This document shows positions 16,591-26,476 of a stretch of DNA of 64,000 nucleotides, one piece after another. Source of the DNA: an uncultured Mycoplasmatota bacterium. GTDB taxonomy: Bacteria; Bacillota_I; Bacilli_A; RF39; UBA660. The notes under the pieces are model-generated. The model saw only the letters and a list, made by a program, of their open reading frames with translations, searched no databases and was not told where the DNA came from. Position 1 is the first letter of the stretch. Each line of letters opens with the position of its first letter. The stretch is from positions 137,440 to 201,439 of the forward strand of contig UQSR01000001.1 of the NCBI GenBank assembly GCA_900543825.1. Direction: 5' to 3'. A program made the translations under genes and the position numbers.

Positions 16591-16619
16591 TTGAATATAA
16601 AAAATATTTATGTTAGAAT
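16591..16619 (+). promoter_or_regulatory. Promoter of the 16.6-18.3 kb subunit pair
   Basis: TTGAAT, 17 nt, TAGAAT, about 25 nt before the ATG. It diverges from the minus-strand subunit promoter. Confidence 0.55.
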
Positions 16620-16643
16620 TGATTTAAGATAGAGGGATTTTAA

Positions 16644-17366
16644 ATGGCTAAAGAGATTAAAGTTACGGCGGATAAAATTTATAAGAGAAAGAAAGGTTAT
16701 AGTAAACTTAAGATTGTTCTAGGAATAGTTTTTTTGATACTTATTTTTTCTTTTATTATTCTTAGTCTTATATATAAAGGTGGTAGATTTACTGTTACTC
16801 TTGATCGTAATTTGGCTCTAGATAATAATATTGTTATATATGATGATTTAGAGACTAAAGAAGGAAAGAGAAAACTTGAGGCTAAAGATTTAGATTTTAT
16901 GGATAATATTTCTATTGATTGGATACCTAGTAATATTAATAATGAGAGTGATGGTTCACATAATGGGGATAATTATATTGCTTATACTTTTTATGTAGCT
17001 AATCAAGGAAATGAGAGTATTGATTATTGGTATTCTATTATAATTGATGATGTTATTAAAAATGTTGATGAAGCTGTTAGGGTTATGATATTTTTAAATG
17101 ATGAAAAGACAGTGTACGCTAAGAAAAATTCTTATACTGGTATGGAAGAAAAAGATACTAAGAGTTTTTATGCTGATGATGAGGCTGTGCTTGAAAATAG
17201 AAAGGGATTTGCTCCTGGAGGTATTGATAAGTTTACAGTAGTTATTTGGCTTGAGGGTGATGATCCGGATTGTGTTGATAGTATTTTGGGTGGAGAAATT
17301 AAAATGCATATGGAAATAAGAGAAGAACATAAAGGAGAAGAAAATGGAAAAGAAACGAAAGAATAG
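16644..17366 (+). CDS. Membrane-anchored surface protein related to the fibre subunits, 240 aa
   Basis: A basic N-terminus and a span (IVLGIVFLILIFSFIILSLIY, about residues 24-44) precede a beta-rich ectodomain of about 190 residues. Near the C-terminus it has VVIWLEGDDPDCVDSILGG, matching the MWIEGQDVDCENNAS segment of the two large subunits at 17344 and 30483, so it shares at least that structural element. The tail is charged (EEHKGEENGKETKE). It overlaps the start of the next subunit by 23 nt, a sign of coupled expression. It may be the membrane base of the fibre; that is inference. Confidence 0.6.
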   Translation: MAKEIKVTADKIYKRKKGYSKLKIVLGIVFLILIFSFIILSLIYKGGRFTVTLDRNLALDNNIVIYDDLETKEGKRKLEAKDLDFMDNISIDWIPSNINNESDGSHNGDNYIAYTFYVANQGNESIDYWYSIIIDDVIKNVDEAVRVMIFLNDEKTVYAKKNSYTGMEEKDTKSFYADDEAVLENRKGFAPGGIDKFTVVIWLEGDDPDCVDSILGGEIKMHMEIREEHKGEENGKETKE

Positions 17367-18333
17367 GTTGTTTTATTTACTTTTATTGTTGTTTATTACT
17401 TCTATTAGCTTATCTGTATCTTCTTATGCATGGTTTACTTCTAATAGACTTGTTAAGGTTGATTTACTTAATGTTAGTGTTAAAGCACAAGGGGGAATTG
17501 AAATTTCGGTAGATGGTAGTAATTGGAAATCTTCTGTTAGTGCTGATGATATTACTAAGGCTAGAGAAAATTATCCTAGTAGTGTTAATCAAATTCCTAA
17601 TGTATTAGAACCTGTATCTTCAGTTATGGATATAGATAATGGAAAAGTTAAACTTTTTTATGGTGTTGCTTTAAATAATAGTGATGGTGATTATGTTTTA
17701 GATACTACTAGAAGTATTGAAGAGGAATCTTTTGGCAACGAAAGTAGTGGTAAATTTGTTACTTTTGATTTGTTTTTGAAGGTTAATAAGGATACTGATT
17801 TATATTTAACTCCAGAATCTAATGTTACTTATGGTGGTGATACTTCTTTTGGTATTGAGAATGCTGTGAGATTTGCGTTTGTTTTGGAAGGCAGTACTTT
17901 TACTGGTAGTCCATTAAATGTTATTCAAGGTCTTAGTACTAATGATAGAAATGATGTTTATACATGGGAACCTAACTATGATGTCCATACCGCTAATGGG
18001 GTTAGTAATGCGAGAGATATTTATGGTATTAATATTGGCACTACATCTGATAAACTTGATTATGATGGAGTAGCAAGTGAATTTGGTAAGGATAAAAATG
18101 TTACTATTAATAAGGCTACTAGTAAATATTATCCTGAATATTTTGGTAATGCTAAAATTGATTTTTATACTACTAGTGGTTTTAATAATAATGTTAAAAT
18201 GTTTAATATTAAGAATGGTATTTCTAAGATTAGAGTTTATATGTGGATTGAGGGTCAAGATGTTGATTGTGAGAATAATGCTTCAATTGGTAATGTTGCT
18301 TTAAGTCTACAATTTAGTAGTAATCCTTCTTAG
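17344..18333 (+). CDS. SipW-dependent surface subunit, 329 aa
   Basis: The signal region reads SLSVSSYAWFTSNRLVKVD, the SipW-type pattern. The mature protein is a full-length paralogue of 30483-31547. Shared features are GGI-I-DG-NWKS near residue 50, NQIPN-LEPVS, FDLFLKV, a TWEPNYDVHT segment and the final RVYMWIEGQDVDCEN. Lengths (329 and 354 aa) and segment order agree. Likely a fibre or surface-layer subunit exported by Sec and cut by SipW. It starts inside the end of the preceding gene with AAAGGAG as ribosome site. It has no LPXTG sorting signal. Confidence 0.7.
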   Translation: MEKKRKNRLFYLLLLLFITSISLSVSSYAWFTSNRLVKVDLLNVSVKAQGGIEISVDGSNWKSSVSADDITKARENYPSSVNQIPNVLEPVSSVMDIDNGKVKLFYGVALNNSDGDYVLDTTRSIEEESFGNESSGKFVTFDLFLKVNKDTDLYLTPESNVTYGGDTSFGIENAVRFAFVLEGSTFTGSPLNVIQGLSTNDRNDVYTWEPNYDVHTANGVSNARDIYGINIGTTSDKLDYDGVASEFGKDKNVTINKATSKYYPEYFGNAKIDFYTTSGFNNNVKMFNIKNGISKIRVYMWIEGQDVDCENNASIGNVALSLQFSSNPS

Positions 18334-18351
18334 AAAACTAGTTTATTTTAA

Positions 18352-18380
18352 TTTACATAATTTTGTTTATATGGTATACT
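18352..18380 (+). promoter_or_regulatory. Promoter of the giant YGGGN protein
   Basis: TTTACA, 17 nt, TATACT, about 22 nt before the ATG. No clear terminator separates it from the previous gene. Confidence 0.6.
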
Positions 18381-18402
18381 TATCTATAGTAGAGGTGAGT
18401 AT

Positions 18403-21400
18403 ATGAGAAGTGTTAGACGTAAGAAAATGCATACTTTATTTTTTAATAATTCTAAAGCAAAAGTACGTTTTATGACACTTCTTTTTTCTTTACTTGTTTT
18501 AGTTTTTGGGGCTATTACTTATTTTAATACTTATAGTGATATGATCCTTGATTTTAAGGATGATGCTGATTATTTAGAAAGTGGTATTTCTGGAAATAAG
18601 GTTTATGTTAATGATTTGAAGGCTGATTATGATTATTATATGGGGCTTAATTATACTTCAAGTGATGGTAATCTTCCTACTACTGAAAATAAGAATATTT
18701 ATAATGATGGCAACTTAGTACAGGTTAAAATTACTTATCTTAGTAATGATGGTAATAATAAGGGCTATGTTTCTTTAAATGAAAGACAAGATACTTTTAT
18801 TTATTATAAAACTTTAGTTGTTAATGATAATGGTACTACGGATAAAAGTGATGATTATATTATGATTGATCTTATTGATAATCCTTTTACTGATAGACCT
18901 ACTGATAAGGCTTTTAATGGATGGTTTACTAGTTATAGAGGGGCTTCTTTGAAGTTTGATAGTAATTACTATGAAAGAAAAGCTAAAGTACCTGTTAGTT
19001 ATGATGGAGATAGACCATCAAAAATTGATATTATTTTTAAGGCTAAGTGGACCGTGGGAAATATTCAGATGGTTAATAATAATTTTAATAATGCTATTAA
19101 TAATTTATATGATAGTGGTATGAAAAAGGTTGAAACGGTTATTTATACATATGGTGAACTTAATATGAAGGGTTATTTTCATAGTAAGGAATTTAGTTAT
19201 GGACAAAGTTATGCTGGTTATTATGATAGTAATGGTGTTTATCAGAATAGTGGTTATTGTCGTAATTGGTGGAATGGATGTGTTTATTATCAGAAAATTG
19301 AAGATGAAGTTTTTGATAGTAATAGTAGTTATTATGAACTTAAAAATGGTAGTATGCAAGAGGTTGATAATAATACTTTAGAGAAACCTATTATTGATAC
19401 TAAGATTGATAAAAGTTATGAAAATACTAACATGTCAACATATTTTAGAAAGATTAGTGTTTCTAGATATGGAGATTTGAGTGGCTATTATGATATTAAT
19501 GGTAATTATTATAATAGTGGTACTTGTAATAATAATACTTGTGATGTTTATGAAATTATTGATTATTATGATGATAATGGTGATGAGGAAATTTTTGATT
19601 ATAATAAAGAGTATTATTATTTGGTAACTAGAGATATTAATATATTGGTACTTAATCAGGATATTAGTGGTACTTGGGGAAATAATTCTAAGAGTTTTAC
19701 TTTGACTGGTATTAATAATGGTACTTCTTATAATGCTTCTTGGACTATTAATAGTGCTATTAATTGCTATGGTGATACTACTATTGAGAATCTTAGAATG
19801 TATAATTCTAGTGGTACTAATACTTCTAATCCTTCAGGTAGTAATACTTCGGGTAATTTATATGGTAGATATAATAATATTAAACTTGGTAGGGGAATTA
19901 AAAGATATGGTTCATATGTTAATTTAAAAGCTATAATTGCTGGAGTTGGTAATAGTACTGGTTCTAGTAATAATCCTACTAAATATAAAACTATTATTGA
20001 AAGTGGTATGTATAATACTATTTCTTTGGCTACGCCTTCTTCTTTTGGTGTTTCTTCTAATTATATTAATAATAAGTCTATATATGGTAGTGATTATGAT
20101 AGAGTAAATAAGAATAATAGTAATTTAAATATTTATTTTTGTGCTTCTGGAAGTTGGGGAAATAATATTTATAGTGGTAGTAGTAATGATATTGCTTTTG
20201 ATTTGAATGTTAAAAGTGGTACTTTTGGTAGTAGTAAATATAATTATAATACCGGTATATATGTAGGAGGTAGAAATGGTGGTAATCATTATGCTCCTAG
20301 TAAAGTTAAAGTTGATGGTGGATATATTTATAATTTAATTGGTGGTCCATTGAACGCTAGTAGTATGAGTGGAGTTAATAGTTCGTATATTTATATGACT
20401 GGTGGAGAAGTTGATTTTATATTTGGTGGTGCTGGTGAGGATGCTACTTATGGTAATAGGATTATAGGTATTACTGGTGGTACTGTTAATTATAGTGTTT
20501 TTGGTGGTTCTAATGGTTATCAAGGCAATGAAGGTGATGGTACTTTAAATGGTACTCCTTATATTTATGTTGGTGGTACTGCTACTATTGGTAAAGAAGA
20601 ATATGTAAAAAATAATAATACTTTGTTTAGTGCAGAAGCAGGTAGTATATTTGGTATTGGTAATGGTAGAAAAGGTTATTCTACTATTGGTTCTGCTGAT
20701 AATTCTATTATTATTATTGATGGTGATGCTACTATTAATAGAAATATATATGGAGGAGGTAACTATGGTGCTACTGGCGTAAGTAGTACTGCTAGTAGTT
20801 CTTATTCTAAAATAGTTATTAATGATGGATTCATAAATGGCTCAGTATATGGTGGTGGAAATAATAATGATAGTGGTTCTTCTTCGAAGAATTCGGAAAT
20901 AGATATTGCTATGTATAATGGTAATGTTGTTGGTTCTATTTATGGTGGTAGTAATGCTCTTGGAACGATATATGGAACTACTAATGTTAATGTTTTAGGT
21001 GGCGAAATTACTAATTCTGTATATGGAGGGGGCCGTGGTGGTTATCTTTCTAATAGTAATAAAGGTACTTATGTTAGAGATAATGTTAATGTTACTGTTG
21101 GTAATAGTGATAGTAAATATACACCTATTATAAATGGCTCAGTATATGGTGGTAGTGCTTATGGTACAGTAAATGGTACTAGTAGTACTAATAATAGTTC
21201 TACATATAAGACTAATGTAACTATTAATAAGGGTATTATTAATAATGTATTTGGTGGTGGTCAAGGTAGTAATGAATATACACCATATGTTAATGGAAAT
21301 ATCTTAGTTACTATAAATGGTGGTGTTATTACTAATGTATATGGTGGTAATGATAAGACTGGTATTCCTGATGGTAAAATGGTTGTAAATATTAATGATG

Positions 21401-24400
21401 GTACTATTACAAATACTTTTGGTGGTGGTAATGAAACATCCGCTAAAGAGACTAATGTTTATTTAAATGGTGGTACTGTTACTAAAATATTTGGTGGCTC
21501 TAATTTAAATGGTACGGTTGATGTTAGTAATGTTACTACTACTGGTGGAACGGCTTCTTATGTATATGGTGGTAATAATGCAGGTGGAACTACTGGTACT
21601 ACTAATGTTAATATTAATGACGGAAATATTACTTATGTATATGGTGGTGGAGAAAAGACATCTGTTACTAAAAAGACAATGGTTAACCTTAATGCTTCTT
21701 GTGATACTTTATTTGGTGGTTCTAATATTAGTGGTGATATTGCTAATAGCTTTGTTAATATTAATGGTGGTACTGCTGAATCAGTATATGGTGGTAATAA
21801 TGCAGGTGGTATTACTAATCGATCACAAATTGATTTTTATGGTGGTAATATTAAAAATATGTATGGTGGTGGTTTAAAGGCTGAAACTACTGTTACTAAT
21901 GTTAATCTATATTATGGTAATGTTAATTCTGTATATGGTGGTGGTAATGAAGCAGGTGCTGTTACTACTAATATTGATACTGGAGATGTTACTGCTAATT
22001 ATGTATTTGGTGGTTCTAATAAGAGTGGTAATGTTAATGATAGTCATATTTTAAGTACACTTAGTTCTAGTAAGAGTGATTTGAATGTTACTACTAGTTT
22101 TAAGAAGTCTACTATTAATAATTCTGGTGCTACTGGTATTAATTCTAGTGAAACAATTAGTGTTGATATTCAGAATAATACTGGGGTAAATTTGGTTAAA
22201 TGGGATTTATATATTAATACTAGTGATAGTATATTTGATTCTAATTGGTCTAGTGTTAAAGTTGATGTTGTAAATGGTGCTTTTCATGCTAATGAAATTA
22301 GTAATTGGTATGGAACTAATACACTTAGTAGTGGTGGTTCTTTGAAATTTGATTTTAATATTCATTCCTATGTTTCTTTTGAGGAATTTAAAATAAATGG
22401 ATATAGTATTGTTGGTTATGATGCTGATGGTAATAAATATATTGGTTATAGTAATGATGGTATTACTGCTGATTATATATATGGAGGTAATAATGCTGGT
22501 GGAAAAACTATTACTTCTAATATTAATCTTACACGTGGTAACATAGATGAAATATATGGTGGTGGTGAAAGTGCTGAAACTACTACTTCTAATATCGATA
22601 TTTCTTCACTTTATGTAAATAATATTTATGGTGGTGGGGATAAGGCTACTACTGATATAGTTAATATGAATATAGTTAGTGCCACTATTAATAATAATAT
22701 TTTTGGTGGAGGTAATGCTGCTGCTATTAATAAGAATGTTATTCTTAATGTTACTGATACTAATGTTGGTGAAAATATTTATAGCGGTGGTAATCTTGGT
22801 GAGGTTAAAGATAATGTAACTACTATGATTAATGGTGGTACTGTTACTAATGCTATATTTGGCGGTGGTAAAAATGCATCGGTTGGTAATAGTGAAAATG
22901 ATATTGTTTCTAATCTTACTTTGAATGGTGCTAAAGCTTCATTAGTTTATGGTGGAGGAGATGCTGCTGCTATTAATGGTAGTAGTAATGTTAAAGTTAC
23001 TAATTCTAATATTACACGTGGTATATATGGTGGTGGTAATGGAGAGTCATTATCTACTACTAGTGATGCTACTGGTGATTTGAATCCTGCTAAGATTATG
23101 GGTAATACAATTGTTTTGGTTGATGGAAATACTACTGTAAAAGATATATATGGTGGTGGTAACCTTGGAATGGTTATGGGTAGTAGTTCTGTTGATACTA
23201 AAGATATTGTTGTTACTAATTCAATATATGGTGGAGGAAATGCTGCTCGTATAGGTGGTAATACTTATGTACATGTTTCTGGTAGTACTGTTAATAATAG
23301 TGTATATGCTGGAGGTAATGGTCAAACAGCTATTACACTTGGTAATACTTCACTTGATATAGATAATAATGCTAATATTAATAAGCATGTATTTGGTGGA
23401 GGAAATGCTGCTGCTACTGGTAGTTTAGAGAGAAATAATTCGTTAGGAAATGTTAATATTGTTAGTGCTAATATTGGTGGAAATGTGTATGGTGGAGCTA
23501 ATACTTCTGTTTTATATGGAGAGACAATAGTTAATGTTGGTAAAAATGTTTCTACTAATAAAAATCTTGTTTCTGGTGATATTAGTATTCTTGGTACGGT
23601 ATTTGGCGGTGGTGAAGCTAACGCTAGTGGTAGTGAAGAATATGATTATTCATTTATTAGTGTAACTAAGGGTATTAAAATCAATATTGATGGTAGTGAT
23701 CATGATAATTTTGATATTAAAGGATCTATTTTTGGTAGTGGTAATGCTTCTAGTACTTCAGGTTATAGTTATATTGATATTAAAAATTATGGTACTAAAA
23801 ATGATATTAAAAAAAATATATCTATTCAGAGAAGTGATTTGGTTACTATTGATAATAGTTATATGGAATTATCTGGTGCTACTGATAGAACTAATGAATA
23901 TTCTACGGTACTATTTACTTTAAGTAGAATTAATGAACTTAAACTTGTTAATAGTTCATCATTATATTTAAAGACAGGAGCTAATTTGGTTAAAAAATTA
24001 TCAAGTGTAGCTTTGATTGATGGTAAAGAAGTAAAGGCTACCGCTAAGATTGATAATGAAAATGGTACATTTAGTAGAAATGTTGATAATAGAATTTATA
24101 TGCTTGAGGGTAAGAATCTTAATATTGCTACTAATGAAAGTGTTACTACTTATGGAGAAGTTTCTGGTATGACTTTCTTTGGTATGTATTCTTCTTTGCA
24201 TAATGGTAATATTATTACGGCTTTATATGATGATTATGATTATGGTCAGACTATTTCTTCTGGAGATGTTTTATTCTTTACAAGTGGTAGTTATGTTCTT
24301 GGTAGTCATATGACTAATCATGATATTACTGTAGATGGATTTTATTCTAATTATGGTGATGATAATAATACTAAGGTTATCATGAAGTATATTGAACCTA

Positions 24401-26349
24401 CACCTAGTGATGCTAACTTTTATATGTGGGCAGTAGGTGAAAAGGTAGATTCTTATGAGGTTAACTTGACTGCTTCTAAATATTCTACTTTGGGTACTTA
24501 TGAGTTATCACTTATTAATCATGTTAAACCTAATACTACTTTTTCAATACTTGGTGTTAGTTATAGTGCACTTGATCCGGATATTTCACTTGTTTCTTAT
24601 AAGGATATACCTAGGGTTGCTAGTAGTACTGATGCCGCTAATAAGACATTTGGACTTAATATGAGGACTGGACAAAATGGTTGGATTACAAGAGGTAATA
24701 CTAGTTTTATTACTGGCGGTGATAGTGATATTATTGGTACTATGGATTATGAAAGAGAAAATACTAGTACTGCTGCGGGGCTTGTTTTCTATTTCTATCA
24801 TTCGAAAAATTTGACTAATAGTGGACAACTTGGTAGTGTTACTATTTCTATGGCCGCTGTTACTCCTATTGATGATCTTAATAGTGAGGTTAAGAGAATT
24901 AATATTAATGTTAATTTGTCTACTGCTTTATATAATACTAATGATTATGAAGGTACTATTACTCCTGGTAAGAAATATGAGATGTTTGCTACTAGTAATG
25001 TTAATATTACTAATAATAGTAGTTTTAGTGCTTATTATTCTTTGTTTATGGAAAGTGATATTAGTCCTTATAAGGATGGATATCATCGTAGTTTGGTTTC
25101 CACTTATTTACTTCCTGTTAATACAAAGATTACAATGATTGATTTTCATAAAGAAAGTAAACCTGTTTATTATTATTATGTTGTTAATGATGAGGATTAT
25201 AATAATTTTCAAAATGAGTATAATTTGTATGGTGAAGTTTCTTATGATTTATCTAAATTTGTACGGATGGGTAGTACTAGTGGTGATAATAATTATAATG
25301 ATAATGATTCTAATAATACTTATTATCAAAATGGTATGGCTATTGAGGAATTTATTTTTATGGTTGATTTTAAGGATGCTAATATTGAAGATGATGTCCT
25401 TGATAAATCTTTACTTCTTGAAATGAGAAATGGTGATAATCAAACACTTATTAGTGTTCTTGGTATTGAGCAGGAAAATATGAAGTATAATATATATAAT
25501 AATAAGGATGCTGTTATTGAACTTAATGGTAGTCTTAGTGATAATACTATTTATTTGGGTAAGTCTACTACTTTGAATTTTGATACTAAATTTACACAAA
25601 GTACCGCTCTTAATAATTCTATTTACGATACTAGGTATGATGATCAAAAACTTGGTGTTAAATTATCTATTTATGATAGTAATGGTAATTTACTTAATAG
25701 TTCTAGTTTGATGGGTGTTAATTTTACATATAATGGTAATACTTATTATCCTAGGTATAATGGTACTGTTAGAATTAATGTTGCTGAAAAGATTGGTAAT
25801 TTTAAATCTAAGATTGTTATTAATACTGAAAATAGTAATTTATCTACTGGAGAATATACTTTGGTTATGGAATCTTTTGGTTCTTCTGATGGTATTTATT
25901 ATGGTACTAGTTCTTCTGATAGATTGGAAACTAAATTTAATATTATTGATACGATATATGGTCTTAAAATTAATACCACTGATAAACTTATGTTTATTGA
26001 TAAGAATACTGGTAATAATCTTAATAATACTAATGCTTATGTGTTTAATATTAATTATTCTTCTGGACTTAGTAATCCTAATATTAGGGTAAAACTTTAT
26101 AGAAGGGATTATAGTTCGGTATATAGTAATGAATATAATCTTGTTAATTTGACGGATTATGTTAGTAATAATTTGAATAGTAGTTCAAATGAATATGAGT
26201 ATTATTTAAGTAATAATCCAGTAGATGGACTTAATTTAACTTTATATTTTAAAGATAATTTGCTTTCTGGTACTTATAAAATTGGATTTTCTTTATATGA
26301 TGATAATAATTATATAGGGGAAGTTTATAAATATGTTATAATTAAGTAA
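18403..26349 (+). CDS. Giant YGGGN-repeat surface protein, 2,648 aa
   Basis: A basic start and one hydrophobic segment (FMTLLFSLLVLVFGAITYF, about residues 23-41) act as signal or anchor. An InlB-like stretch with FNGWFTSYRG and FKAKW lies near residue 170-215. From about residue 610 to 1800 there are about 34 repeats built on V/I-Y/F-GGG/S-N with spacing of roughly 20-40 residues, often preceded by INGG-V-N or NVNINGG strands. This is what a right-handed beta-helix or stacked beta-solenoid looks like. The last 800 residues are non-repetitive and beta-rich. There is no LPXTG, transmembrane tail or catalytic motif. Expected to be an extended cell-surface adhesin or stalk. Coding bases are T-rich like its neighbours, so recent transfer is not indicated. 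Confidence 0.8.
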   Translation: MRSVRRKKMHTLFFNNSKAKVRFMTLLFSLLVLVFGAITYFNTYSDMILDFKDDADYLESGISGNKVYVNDLKADYDYYMGLNYTSSDGNLPTTENKNIYNDGNLVQVKITYLSNDGNNKGYVSLNERQDTFIYYKTLVVNDNGTTDKSDDYIMIDLIDNPFTDRPTDKAFNGWFTSYRGASLKFDSNYYERKAKVPVSYDGDRPSKIDIIFKAKWTVGNIQMVNNNFNNAINNLYDSGMKKVETVIYTYGELNMKGYFHSKEFSYGQSYAGYYDSNGVYQNSGYCRNWWNGCVYYQKIEDEVFDSNSSYYELKNGSMQEVDNNTLEKPIIDTKIDKSYENTNMSTYFRKISVSRYGDLSGYYDINGNYYNSGTCNNNTCDVYEIIDYYDDNGDEEIFDYNKEYYYLVTRDINILVLNQDISGTWGNNSKSFTLTGINNGTSYNASWTINSAINCYGDTTIENLRMYNSSGTNTSNPSGSNTSGNLYGRYNNIKLGRGIKRYGSYVNLKAIIAGVGNSTGSSNNPTKYKTIIESGMYNTISLATPSSFGVSSNYINNKSIYGSDYDRVNKNNSNLNIYFCASGSWGNNIYSGSSNDIAFDLNVKSGTFGSSKYNYNTGIYVGGRNGGNHYAPSKVKVDGGYIYNLIGGPLNASSMSGVNSSYIYMTGGEVDFIFGGAGEDATYGNRIIGITGGTVNYSVFGGSNGYQGNEGDGTLNGTPYIYVGGTATIGKEEYVKNNNTLFSAEAGSIFGIGNGRKGYSTIGSADNSIIIIDGDATINRNIYGGGNYGATGVSSTASSSYSKIVINDGFINGSVYGGGNNNDSGSSSKNSEIDIAMYNGNVVGSIYGGSNALGTIYGTTNVNVLGGEITNSVYGGGRGGYLSNSNKGTYVRDNVNVTVGNSDSKYTPIINGSVYGGSAYGTVNGTSSTNNSSTYKTNVTINKGIINNVFGGGQGSNEYTPYVNGNILVTINGGVITNVYGGNDKTGIPDGKMVVNINDGTITNTFGGGNETSAKETNVYLNGGTVTKIFGGSNLNGTVDVSNVTTTGGTASYVYGGNNAGGTTGTTNVNINDGNITYVYGGGEKTSVTKKTMVNLNASCDTLFGGSNISGDIANSFVNINGGTAESVYGGNNAGGITNRSQIDFYGGNIKNMYGGGLKAETTVTNVNLYYGNVNSVYGGGNEAGAVTTNIDTGDVTANYVFGGSNKSGNVNDSHILSTLSSSKSDLNVTTSFKKSTINNSGATGINSSETISVDIQNNTGVNLVKWDLYINTSDSIFDSNWSSVKVDVVNGAFHANEISNWYGTNTLSSGGSLKFDFNIHSYVSFEEFKINGYSIVGYDADGNKYIGYSNDGITADYIYGGNNAGGKTITSNINLTRGNIDEIYGGGESAETTTSNIDISSLYVNNIYGGGDKATTDIVNMNIVSATINNNIFGGGNAAAINKNVILNVTDTNVGENIYSGGNLGEVKDNVTTMINGGTVTNAIFGGGKNASVGNSENDIVSNLTLNGAKASLVYGGGDAAAINGSSNVKVTNSNITRGIYGGGNGESLSTTSDATGDLNPAKIMGNTIVLVDGNTTVKDIYGGGNLGMVMGSSSVDTKDIVVTNSIYGGGNAARIGGNTYVHVSGSTVNNSVYAGGNGQTAITLGNTSLDIDNNANINKHVFGGGNAAATGSLERNNSLGNVNIVSANIGGNVYGGANTSVLYGETIVNVGKNVSTNKNLVSGDISILGTVFGGGEANASGSEEYDYSFISVTKGIKINIDGSDHDNFDIKGSIFGSGNASSTSGYSYIDIKNYGTKNDIKKNISIQRSDLVTIDNSYMELSGATDRTNEYSTVLFTLSRINELKLVNSSSLYLKTGANLVKKLSSVALIDGKEVKATAKIDNENGTFSRNVDNRIYMLEGKNLNIATNESVTTYGEVSGMTFFGMYSSLHNGNIITALYDDYDYGQTISSGDVLFFTSGSYVLGSHMTNHDITVDGFYSNYGDDNNTKVIMKYIEPTPSDANFYMWAVGEKVDSYEVNLTASKYSTLGTYELSLINHVKPNTTFSILGVSYSALDPDISLVSYKDIPRVASSTDAANKTFGLNMRTGQNGWITRGNTSFITGGDSDIIGTMDYERENTSTAAGLVFYFYHSKNLTNSGQLGSVTISMAAVTPIDDLNSEVKRININVNLSTALYNTNDYEGTITPGKKYEMFATSNVNITNNSSFSAYYSLFMESDISPYKDGYHRSLVSTYLLPVNTKITMIDFHKESKPVYYYYVVNDEDYNNFQNEYNLYGEVSYDLSKFVRMGSTSGDNNYNDNDSNNTYYQNGMAIEEFIFMVDFKDANIEDDVLDKSLLLEMRNGDNQTLISVLGIEQENMKYNIYNNKDAVIELNGSLSDNTIYLGKSTTLNFDTKFTQSTALNNSIYDTRYDDQKLGVKLSIYDSNGNLLNSSSLMGVNFTYNGNTYYPRYNGTVRINVAEKIGNFKSKIVINTENSNLSTGEYTLVMESFGSSDGIYYGTSSSDRLETKFNIIDTIYGLKINTTDKLMFIDKNTGNNLNNTNAYVFNINYSSGLSNPNIRVKLYRRDYSSVYSNEYNLVNLTDYVSNNLNSSSNEYEYYLSNNPVDGLNLTLYFKDNLLSGTYKIGFSLYDDNNYIGEVYKYVIIK
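20230..23760 (+). repeat. Protein-level YGGGN repeat array
   Basis: Short coding repeats around TATGGTGGTGGTAAT and variants recur about 34 times at irregular spacing. They are diverged at DNA level, so they mark an old solenoid rather than a fresh tandem expansion. Confidence 0.7.
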
Positions 26350-26359
26350 GGAGGTTGTT

Positions 26360-26476
26360 ATGACTAAAAAAATTATAGAAGATATTAGTGATCAGGAATT
26401 GTTAGAACTTTATATGGCCGCTGAAAAGTTTACTAAATATCTTGAAGAACAATTGGAGAGTGAAAATAATGACTGA
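26360..26476 (+). CDS. Small acidic protein, 38 aa
   Basis: An excellent ribosome site (AAGGAGG, 5 nt spacing) precedes the ATG. The peptide (MTKKIIEDISDQELLELYMA onward) is acidic and helical, with EKFTKYLEEQLESEN at the end. It stops in TGA 8 nt inside the next gene, so the two are translationally coupled. It starts 10 nt after the giant gene. No family recognised; it could be a small helical partner of the following protein. Confidence 0.55.
   Translation: MTKKIIEDISDQELLELYMAAEKFTKYLEEQLESENND

Noticed and set aside
20230..23760. Regular short repeats that could suggest a CRISPR array
   Set aside because: The repeats stay in one long open reading frame, vary in length and spacing, and encode YGGGN protein repeats; there are no constant-length spacers and no cas genes.
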